Source: Lachnospiraceae bacterium UBA2734
GTDB lineage: Bacteria; Bacillota; Clostridia; Lachnospirales; Lachnospiraceae
Assembly: GCA_002353635.1 (NCBI GenBank)
Contig: DEKA01000011.1
Coordinates: 39,774-47,358, forward strand
Length of the DNA stretch: 7,585 nucleotides
Direction of reading: 5' to 3'
Positions within the stretch are counted from its first letter, which is position 1. Every line of letters begins with the position of its first letter. A program made the translations under genes and the position numbers. The notes beneath the pieces are model-generated. The model was not told where the DNA came from. It worked only from the letters and a program-made list of their open reading frames with translations, and searched no databases. This document shows positions 1 to 5,457 of this stretch, in pieces.

Positions 1-250
1 CAGGGTCCGTTGCGAGATAGACGACATCCGCCTTTTTCACACGCTTTCGAAGGTCTGCGAGAAGATCCCCCTTGCCGCGGATGGTGATGTAGTGCGGTTC
101 AAAATCATGCTCGATATCTATGCCCATGGAGGACTTGGGAAGATCGCGCACATGGCCCTGGCTCGCCGCTACGTCATACCGGCTCCCAAGGAATTTCTTG
201 ATGGTCTTCACCTTGGCAGGTGACTCCACAATAACCAGATATTTTGCCAT
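1..250 (-). CDS. topA: DNA topoisomerase I, N-terminal part (runs off left edge)
   Basis: Type IA topoisomerase, which relaxes negative supercoils by cutting one DNA strand and passing the other. Only the first 83 codons are in the window. The protein begins MAKYLVIVESPAKVKTIKKF, the hallmark start of the Toprim domain; E9 in VESPAK matches the conserved metal-binding glutamate. It continues through SQGHVRDLP and ends at LATDP, just where the Toprim DxDxE acidic motif would follow. The start is fixed by family alignment and by an in-frame TAG a few codons upstream (about 269-271). An AGGAG lies at 266-270, but its 15-nt spacing to the ATG is longer than usual. The gene has its own candidate promoter and follows the terminator of the hemZ unit, so it is probably transcribed separately. 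The active-site tyrosine and zinc ribbons lie outside the window. Confidence 0.97.
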   Translation of the reverse strand, partial: MAKYLVIVESPAKVKTIKKFLGSRYDVAASQGHVRDLPKSSMGIDIEHDFEPHYITIRGKGDLLADLRKRVKKADVVYLATDP

Positions 251-302
251 AAGACGACAACGATACTCCTAATAATCTGCAATGAAATGATTAACGTTTG
301 TG

Positions 303-331
303 ACTATATACCATTAAAGACGATTTGGCAA
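303..331 (-). promoter_or_regulatory. Probable housekeeping promoter of topA
   Basis: Reading the minus strand, TTGCCA (326-331) is a -35 box, followed by exactly 17 nt and TATAGT (303-308) as a -10 box. This is close to the sigma-A/sigma-70 consensus TTGACA-17-TATAAT. Transcription would begin near 296, giving a leader of roughly 45 nt before the topA start. The -35 box lies directly after the T-tract of the hemZ terminator, so topA appears to be insulated from the upstream unit. The assignment is by consensus match only. Confidence 0.6.
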
Positions 332-334
332 CAA

Positions 335-386
335 TAAAAAACAGACAATTCAGTCCCTCATTCATTAATAGGGACCAATTGTCTGT
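335..386 (-). terminator. Intrinsic terminator after hemZ
   Basis: On the minus strand, 21 nt after the hemZ stop, a long inverted repeat forms. The outer arm ACAGACAATT (377-386) pairs with AATTGTCTGT (341-350). The inner arm GTCCCT (370-375) pairs with AGGGAC (353-358). Together they make 16 bp with a 1x2 internal loop and an 11-nt terminal loop (359-369). A run of six T begins at the last base of the stem (341-336). There is no T-run on the plus strand, so it acts in one direction only and ends the block containing hemZ. Confidence 0.88.
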
Positions 387-406
387 AATTTGCTGTTTAA
401 GCTGTT

Positions 407-1906
407 CTACGCGAACAGTGCCCTCTTTCTCCCGATCATCTCGTCGATGTGATCAATATACGTTGCCACATCCTTCGCATTGTCGCACCGCTCGATTCTG
501 GTGCCGGGTACTCCGTTCTGTTCACAGGGCATGACGATCTTGGAGATACTGCCGGCGCCAAGTGCCAGGATCGACTGCTTCTCCTCCATGATGAGAATAT
601 TGTAGATGCCGAAGCGGCCGGGCTTTGCATACCCGACATTCTCAAAATTGCCGGACATGTTCTTCTGCCGATAGAGATAATACGGCTTCATCCCCATCCG
701 CTCAGCGCCCTGCGCCGCGACCTGCATCATGTCGTCCGTGTTGTGGATCTCCTCCATCCCGTGCTCCTGGATCCACTTCTGCATCCTGGATGCGCGCTTG
801 ATCGCAAGGGAGTGCACGGTCAGCGAATCGGGGCCGAGCTTCTCCACCTCGCCGACAGTGTAGCGGACGTCGTCGATATTTTCACCGGGGAGCCCCAGGA
901 TGATGTCCATGTTGATGTTGTCGAATCCGCAGCAGCGCGCTGTATGAAAAGCATCCCGCACATCCTGTACGCTGTGGAGTCGGCCTATAAGGTCAAGCGT
1001 CTCCTGCCGCATGGACTGGGGATTGACGCTGATTCTCGTGACGCCGTTCGCACGCAGCACCTCCAGCTTGTCCTTGGTGATGCTGTCCGGGCGTCCCGCT
1101 TCTACGGTGAATTCCTGCAGATCCGCGTTCGGAAAATAACGCTTTGCCGCCGTGATCACGCGGTCGAGCTGCATGGGATCAAGCGTTGTGGGTGTTCCGC
1201 CGCCGAAGTACACGGTGTCCAGCACCTTGTCCCGGAAAATGGGCGCCATCGCCGCCATCTCCTTCTCCAGCGCCGTCAGGTAGTCGTCGACGCGCTCCTT
1301 CCAAAGCCCGATGGCATTGGAGGGAAAGGAGCAGTATAGGCATGTCGTCGGGCAGAACGGAATGCCGATGTAAAGGGAATACCCGCTGTCGTAATGAATG
1401 CCGGAGAGAATCTTTTTCTCGCGCACAGCGATATCGGCGGCGAGCTGTGCCTTTTGGGGACTCACACGGTGGATATTCTCCATAAAGGAGACGGCATCCT
1501 CTTTTGTGGCACCGCTCTCCATCTTCGTCATGGCGATCTTGGTGGGGCGGATTCCGATAAGATCGCCCCAGGGCAATGTCTTTCCGGTATGTGCGCAGAG
1601 ATTCGTGTACAGACAGCTCTTCAGTGCATCCTTGCACTGCCTGCTCTTTACATTGAAAGGGCCCTTGAACTCCTCTTCTCCGGGGCCTCCATGACAGACG
1701 GACACCGGCTCTTTCCCCGCAAAGGTGAGGGTGATGGCATCCGCACTCATCTGCACAAAAAGAGAGGGATCCCCCATCTCCATGCGCGCCTTCTGCGCGT
1801 GCGGATCCCCCTCGACGACTACGCGGACCTCCTCCTCCGGATAGAAAGCCTTCACCAGCGAGTGAATTTCATAGCGATACAAATCTATATTCTCTGAGAC
1901 GAGCAT
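407..1906 (-). CDS. hemZ: HemZ-type radical SAM coproporphyrinogen dehydrogenase
   Basis: A 499-residue radical SAM protein of the HemZ branch of the HemN/HemW superfamily. The family is linked to oxygen-independent conversion of coproporphyrinogen III to protoporphyrinogen IX, but its activity in anaerobic clostridia is less certain. The [4Fe-4S]/SAM motif is CPTTCLYC (C185, C189, C192), preceded by YIGIPF. GGGTPT follows at 235-240, then EAGRPDS at 269-275 and RISVNPQSM at 291-299. The C-terminal part holds YLYRQKNM and LALGAGSIS, typical of HemZ. The first ~175 residues form an N-terminal domain without a clear motif that HemN lacks, so this is not HemW. The start is supported by GAGAGG at 1912-1917, 5 nt before the ATG. 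The gene follows an MBL hydrolase after a hairpin-rich 125-bp gap and is closed by a strong terminator. Confidence 0.92.
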   Translation of the reverse strand: MLVSENIDLYRYEIHSLVKAFYPEEEVRVVVEGDPHAQKARMEMGDPSLFVQMSADAITLTFAGKEPVSVCHGGPGEEEFKGPFNVKSRQCKDALKSCLYTNLCAHTGKTLPWGDLIGIRPTKIAMTKMESGATKEDAVSFMENIHRVSPQKAQLAADIAVREKKILSGIHYDSGYSLYIGIPFCPTTCLYCSFPSNAIGLWKERVDDYLTALEKEMAAMAPIFRDKVLDTVYFGGGTPTTLDPMQLDRVITAAKRYFPNADLQEFTVEAGRPDSITKDKLEVLRANGVTRISVNPQSMRQETLDLIGRLHSVQDVRDAFHTARCCGFDNINMDIILGLPGENIDDVRYTVGEVEKLGPDSLTVHSLAIKRASRMQKWIQEHGMEEIHNTDDMMQVAAQGAERMGMKPYYLYRQKNMSGNFENVGYAKPGRFGIYNILIMEEKQSILALGAGSISKIVMPCEQNGVPGTRIERCDNAKDVATYIDHIDEMIGRKRALFA

Positions 1907-1919
1907 ACTTTCCTCTCTG

Positions 1920-2030
1920 TGCCGTATTCTTTACGGCAGCCTGAGACGAAATCCGCGAAGGCGTTTTCGCCGACAGGTATTATTCTCCATACCCCGTATT
2001 CCCCCGCTGCAGCCGCTCCCCCAAGCGGCT
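1920..2030 (-). promoter_or_regulatory. Hairpin-rich leader between MBL gene and hemZ
   Basis: The 125-bp gap holds four consecutive inverted repeats, given in minus-strand reading order. First, AGCCGCT/AGCGGCT (2011-2017 with 2024-2030, 6-nt loop) begins 1 nt after the MBL stop codon. Second, GGTAT/ATACC (1976-1980 with 1989-1993). Third, GGCG-AAAA-CGCC (1960-1971). Fourth, TGCCGTA/TACGGCA (1920-1926 with 1932-1938, 5-nt loop), which ends 2 nt before the GAGAGG of hemZ. None has a T-tract, so intrinsic termination is unlikely. They could slow decay, mark a processing site, or modulate access to the hemZ ribosome binding site. I do not recognise a known riboswitch. The repeats are observed; the function is inferred. 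Confidence 0.45.
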
Positions 2031-2031
2031 T

Positions 2032-2697
2032 TCAGATCAAAAAGTTATTTTCCTTTTCATGGCCGATCGTCGTGAACTCCTCATGACCGGGATAAACGAT
2101 CGTATCATCCGGCAGAAGAAAGAGCTTGTCTTTCACGGAGTGCACCATGTCGCTTGATGAGCCTGTGGGAAGATCGGTTCTTCCGCAGGACTCGAAGAAG
2201 AGCGTATCGCCGGAGAGAAGAATCGGCGCATCCTCTGTGCCGCCCCTGGAGCCATCCGTATCGTGTCCTTCGATGTAGTAGCAGCAGCTCCCGTGCGTGT
2301 GGCCTGGCGTTGAGATCATCCGGAAAGTAATCCCTGCAAGCGTTACACTCTCACCGTCACGGAGCAGAACATCCGGCTGCACCGTGCACGGCCTTCCGTG
2401 CATTGCCGAGTGGTTCAGCTCTGCGGACTGGCAGACATCCTCTTCCAGTGCATTGGCGTAGACCTTTGCGCCGCACTTCTCCTTCAACGCCTGGAGGCCC
2501 CAGATGTGATCGAAATGCGCATGGGTCAGAAGAATGGCCGCCACGTTCAGTCCCTGTGCCTGCAGCGCCTCATAGATCTTGTCGCCGTAATCGGCAGGGT
2601 CCACGAAAACAGCGTCGTGAGATCCCTCTCTGTATACATAGTAGCAATTCGTCATCACCTGACCGATGACGTAGCACTTTACAATAACTTTGCTCAT
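2032..2697 (-). CDS. MBL-fold metallo-hydrolase, glyoxalase II-like
   Basis: A 221-residue, probably cytosolic metallo-beta-lactamase-fold hydrolase of the short glyoxalase-II-like (YcbL-like) group. The metal-binding set is complete: THAHFDH (H59, H61, D63, H64), PGHTHG (H133), SGDTLF (D164) and YPGHEE (H205), so a two-metal site is expected. The usual C-terminal signature GRTDLP and the ending TTIGHEKENNF are present. The length is near normal, but an acidic, glycine-rich stretch (residues ~145-157) lies between CYYIEG and ILLSGDT, where close relatives often have a short turn. The substrate cannot be read from sequence; members hydrolyse thioesters or are uncharacterised. The chosen ATG has no good Shine-Dalgarno upstream and no better in-frame start, so translation may be weak or coupled. 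It sits between rel and hemZ on the same strand, a common clostridial arrangement. Confidence 0.93.
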   Translation of the reverse strand: MSKVIVKCYVIGQVMTNCYYVYREGSHDAVFVDPADYGDKIYEALQAQGLNVAAILLTHAHFDHIWGLQALKEKCGAKVYANALEEDVCQSAELNHSAMHGRPCTVQPDVLLRDGESVTLAGITFRMISTPGHTHGSCCYYIEGHDTDGSRGGTEDAPILLSGDTLFFESCGRTDLPTGSSSDMVHSVKDKLFLLPDDTIVYPGHEEFTTIGHEKENNFLI

Positions 2698-2743
2698 AGA
2701 ATGAATAACCGCTTTCTGAATGTGGATTTCGCAATAAGTTCAG

Positions 2744-2766
2744 CGGGCTGCAGGAGCAGCAGCCCG
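2744..2766 (-). promoter_or_regulatory. GC-rich hairpin in the rel-MBL gap
   Basis: CGGGCTGC (2759-2766 read on the minus strand) pairs perfectly with GCAGCCCG (2744-2751), giving 8 bp around a 7-nt loop TGCTCCT. It starts about 32 nt after the rel stop and ends about 46 nt before the MBL start. No T-tract follows on either strand, so it is not a standard intrinsic terminator. It could stabilise the 3' end of rel mRNA, cause pausing, or separate rel from downstream translation. The loop carries CTCCT, complementary to a Shine-Dalgarno core, which may be chance. Confidence 0.5.
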
Positions 2767-2798
2767 TAAAGAGTTCTTAACGCCTCTTTGAAGAGTTG

Positions 2799-5261
2799 TC
2801 ACGCAATCGGCCTTGTGATATCGATCATATTCGGGATCTGACGGAGCTTGTCGGTGACATCGGCGAGCTCTTGTTTGCCGCTCACATGGAACGTGACGTT
2901 CATTGTAGCATATCCCTGCTTGTTCGTCCTGGTATTGATGCCGAGAATATTGATGCCGGCATTCGTAAACACCTTGGAAACATCGCCAAGAAGGCCCTCG
3001 CGGTCAGTCGCGAAGAGGTTGAGTTCCGCCTCGAATGCGGAATCAGCCTGCGTGGCAGCGCCGTCCTCCCACTCGGCATCGATGAGTCTCCTCCTGTCCA
3101 TCTCCGGCAGGTTCATGATGTTGACGCAGTCCGTCCTGTGGATTGTGACGCCCCGCCCTCTCGTGACAAAGCCTACAATCTCATCGCCGGGCACAGGATT
3201 ACAGCAGTGGGCGAAGCGAACCGCCACATCATGCACACCCTTGACTGTGATGGCACTCTTGGACTTGGGCTTGATCTTACCGGCGTTCTCCTCCACCTGT
3301 GCGAGGATTTCTTCATCGGTCAGGTGTGCCTGATGGTCCTTCTCGTAGAGCTCCATCATCTTGTTGACGACCTGACCCTCTTTAAGTCCGCCGTGCCCGA
3401 TGGCAGCCATGACGGCATCCCACTCGCGGAATCCGTACTTCTTCTGGACTTCCTCCTGATATTCGGGCTTGGAGACAATTTCGGGCTTTACGCCGTGTGC
3501 TTTGCAGTATGCCGCGAACATGTCGCGGCCGCGCACGATATTTTCCTCTTTCTGGTTTTTCTTGAACCACTGGTTGATCTTGCTCTTGGCGCTCGCACTC
3601 TTGCAGATGGAGAGCCAGTCGAGGCTGGGTCCCCGGGAATTCTGCGAGGTGATGATCTCGATGCGGTCGCCGTTTTGGATCTTGTAGTCGATCGTCACGA
3701 GCTTGCCGTTCACCCGCGCACCAACCATCTTGTTGCCGACGGCGGAGTGAATGGAATAGGCAAAGTCGACGGGCGTAGAGCCCGCAGGGAGCGTCTTCAC
3801 TTCACCCTGCGGCGTGAAGCAGTACACACTGTCGGAAAAGAGATCAAGATCACTCTTTAAGAGGGACATGAACTCCTTGTTGTCGGACATGCTCTGCTGC
3901 CACTCGAGAATCTGGCGAAGCCACGTGAGCTTCTCCTGCTCGGATGTGTCCACCTTCTTGCCGTCGGAAGCGACCTTGTATTTCCAGTGGGCGGCGATAC
4001 CATATTCCGCCTCGCGGTGCATCTCGAATGTGCGGATCTGGATCTCAAACGGCTGGCCTGTCCTGCCGATCAGCGTCGTGTGGAGGGACTGATAGCCGTT
4101 TGGCTTCGGCATGGCAATATAATCCTTGAAGCGTCCCGGAATCGGGCGGTACATCTCATGGATCACGCCGAGAGCCGCATAGCAGTCCTTCACCGTGTTC
4201 ACGATGATGCGGACAGCGAAGAGATCATAGATCTGGTCGAGGGTCTTGCCCTGGTTGACCATTTTCTTATAGATACTGAAGAAGTGCTTGACCCTGCCGT
4301 CTACCTTGCCCTCGATGCCGGCCGCTTTGATGTGCTCACGCACCTCCTCGGCGATCTGATGCACGTAGCGCTCCCGCTCGGATTTGCGCTCTGCGACCTT
4401 GTCGACGAGATCGTAGTAGACATCAGGCTTCAGGTATTTAAGAGAGAGGTCATCGAGCTCGACCTTGATCTTGCTGATGCCAAGGCGCCCTGCGATGGGT
4501 GAATAGATATCCAGCGTCTCCTGGGCGATCCTCTTTTGCTTGTACTCCGGCTGGTGCTGGAGGGTCCGCATGTTGTGCAGACGGTCCGCGAGCTTGATCA
4601 GGATGACGCGGATATCCTTTACCATGGCGAGGAACATCTTGCGCAGGTTCTCCGCCTGCATCTCCTGCTGTGCCTGCGTCTTATCGGAATAGTCCGCGTA
4701 GAACTTGACCTTCTGGAGTTTGGTCACGCCGTCTACCAAGGAGGCGACGTCCTTTCCGAACATCTCCTCGATCTCTTCCTTTGTATATATGGTGTCCTCA
4801 ACTACATCGTGCAGAAGGCCTGCTGCAATCGTCTCCTGGTCCATTTCGAGATCAGCCAGAATGATTGCGACATAGAGCGGATGAATGATGTAGGGCTCAC
4901 CGGACTTGCGCAGCTGCCCCTCGTGTGCCTTGGCTGCGAGCTTATATGCCCGCTCGATCAAAGAGAGATCATCGGACGGATGGTAGCGCTTAACACGCAC
5001 GATCAGATCGTTATAAAGTGTCTCGGGACTCAGAAATTCGCCGAGCTCCTCAATATGTCCGTTGTCGATGCCGGGTGTAACCGAGGAAGGCGCCATGGGC
5101 AGCGGAGCCGGGGCAGCCACAGAAGCTGACCGGCTGACAGCAGTATTGCCGGAAGGTGCCATCCCTGATGCGGGCTCTGCGGTCGGACTCTTCTGTATTC
5201 CCTTACCTGCGGCAAATATTACTTCTTCCTTATTTAAGTTGTCATTTCTGGTTTCTGCCAT
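2799..5261 (-). CDS. rel: Bifunctional (p)ppGpp synthetase/hydrolase, Rel type
   Basis: The stringent-response enzyme that makes (p)ppGpp from ATP and GTP/GDP and also degrades it. It has 820 residues, against roughly 730-780 in typical relatives. The order is an Ala/Pro/Ser-rich extension (1-~75), the HD hydrolase, the synthetase, TGS, a zinc-finger-like region and ACT. In the hydrolase, RKSGEPYIIHP (H127), HD at 151-152 followed by ED at 155-156, and LADRLHN (226-230) are intact. In the synthetase, GRVKHFFSIYKKM (322-334), GRFKDYIAMPKPNGYQSLHT (376-395) and EIQIRT are intact. RFKD (377-380) fits the RxKD signature of bifunctional enzymes rather than the ExDD of synthetase-only RelA. TGS covers about 476-538, HCCNPVPGDEI (C686, C687) with HRTDC (708-712) follows, and ACT is about 745-820. 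AGAAGAAGG lies 5 nt before the ATG, supporting the long start. It is also annotated relA or spoT in related genomes. Confidence 0.97.
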   Translation of the reverse strand: MAETRNDNLNKEEVIFAAGKGIQKSPTAEPASGMAPSGNTAVSRSASVAAPAPLPMAPSSVTPGIDNGHIEELGEFLSPETLYNDLIVRVKRYHPSDDLSLIERAYKLAAKAHEGQLRKSGEPYIIHPLYVAIILADLEMDQETIAAGLLHDVVEDTIYTKEEIEEMFGKDVASLVDGVTKLQKVKFYADYSDKTQAQQEMQAENLRKMFLAMVKDIRVILIKLADRLHNMRTLQHQPEYKQKRIAQETLDIYSPIAGRLGISKIKVELDDLSLKYLKPDVYYDLVDKVAERKSERERYVHQIAEEVREHIKAAGIEGKVDGRVKHFFSIYKKMVNQGKTLDQIYDLFAVRIIVNTVKDCYAALGVIHEMYRPIPGRFKDYIAMPKPNGYQSLHTTLIGRTGQPFEIQIRTFEMHREAEYGIAAHWKYKVASDGKKVDTSEQEKLTWLRQILEWQQSMSDNKEFMSLLKSDLDLFSDSVYCFTPQGEVKTLPAGSTPVDFAYSIHSAVGNKMVGARVNGKLVTIDYKIQNGDRIEIITSQNSRGPSLDWLSICKSASAKSKINQWFKKNQKEENIVRGRDMFAAYCKAHGVKPEIVSKPEYQEEVQKKYGFREWDAVMAAIGHGGLKEGQVVNKMMELYEKDHQAHLTDEEILAQVEENAGKIKPKSKSAITVKGVHDVAVRFAHCCNPVPGDEIVGFVTRGRGVTIHRTDCVNIMNLPEMDRRRLIDAEWEDGAATQADSAFEAELNLFATDREGLLGDVSKVFTNAGINILGINTRTNKQGYATMNVTFHVSGKQELADVTDKLRQIPNMIDITRPIA

Positions 5262-5307
5262 ACTGACCTTCTTCTGTGTCCGGAATCCTGCGGAAAGCGG
5301 TCGTCTT

Positions 5308-5339
5308 CAATAATATTATTGTAACTGTTCAACATGAAC
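5308..5339. promoter_or_regulatory. Two adjacent palindromes in the rel leader
   Basis: CAATAATATTATTG (5308-5321) is a perfect 14-bp palindrome. Beside it, GTTCA-ACA-TGAAC (5327-5339) is a 13-bp interrupted palindrome. Both lie 47-78 bp upstream of the rel start codon, between the proposed -10 element and the ribosome binding site. Such dyads can be operators for dimeric repressors or, in RNA, weak hairpins; the first is all A/T inside and could arise by chance in an AT-rich leader. No specific regulator is recognised. Confidence 0.3.
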
Positions 5340-5355
5340 GCATATTTTCAAATCT

Positions 5356-5427
5356 TTATATACCACAGATTAAATGGCTCGTCCACAATCCATGATCATG
5401 ACCACAGATCATTTGTGAAGAGCCCAT
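5356..5427 (-). CDS. Possible 23-codon leader ORF upstream of rel
   Basis: A short frame opens with ATG at 5425-5427 and closes with TAA at 5356-5358, encoding a peptide that starts MGSSQMICGHDHG and ends TSHLICGI. It is rich in His (3), Cys (2) and Gly, with one Trp. AAGG lies 10 nt before the ATG, a weak and slightly distant ribosome binding site. The two ICG tripeptides come from the repeated ATCTGTGGT. It could be a leader peptide on read-through transcripts from xdhC or simply chance. If rel starts from the extended -10 element, this ORF would not be on that transcript. Confidence 0.15.
   Translation of the reverse strand: MGSSQMICGHDHGLWTSHLICGI
5357..5365 (-). promoter_or_regulatory. 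Candidate extended -10 promoter element for rel
   Basis: On the minus strand TGG-TATATA (5357-5365) matches an extended -10 element (TGn followed by a TATAAT-like hexamer). A TTGTGG (about 20 nt upstream) is a poor, widely spaced -35, which extended -10 promoters can tolerate. It would give a leader of roughly 85-90 nt containing both palindromes. It overlaps the end of a possible 23-codon ORF. This is a consensus match only. Confidence 0.35.
5362..5409. repeat. Spaced CCACA repeats upstream of rel
   Basis: ACCACAGAT occurs identically at 5362-5370 and 5401-5409. A third CCACA core lies between them at 5383-5387. The cores start at 5363, 5383 and 5402, so spacings are 20 and 19 bp, about two helical turns, which would put all three on one face of the DNA. 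A perfect CATGATCATG palindrome (5391-5400) sits between the second and third. This layout could be a cooperative protein-binding site, but the units are short. Confidence 0.25.
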
Positions 5428-5457
5428 TCGATGTCAGCCTTATTGAATGTGACTCCT

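Noticed and set aside
449..1339. 296-codon open frame on the plus strand
   Set aside because: It is antisense to hemZ, has no motif or convincing ribosome binding site, and is a composition-driven shadow.
1907..2031. Known riboswitch or T-box before hemZ
   Set aside because: No conserved core of the cobalamin, FMN, SAM or T-box families is visible, and there is no terminator/antiterminator pair with a T-tract.
2796..3860. 354-codon open frame on the plus strand
   Set aside because: It lies wholly opposite rel, whose motifs are unmistakable. It has no recognisable domain and only mirrors the rel codon pattern.
5362..5409. DnaA boxes upstream of rel
   Set aside because: The CCACA cores suggested TTATCCACA boxes, but the best match (TCGTCCACA) has two mismatches and the others three or more.
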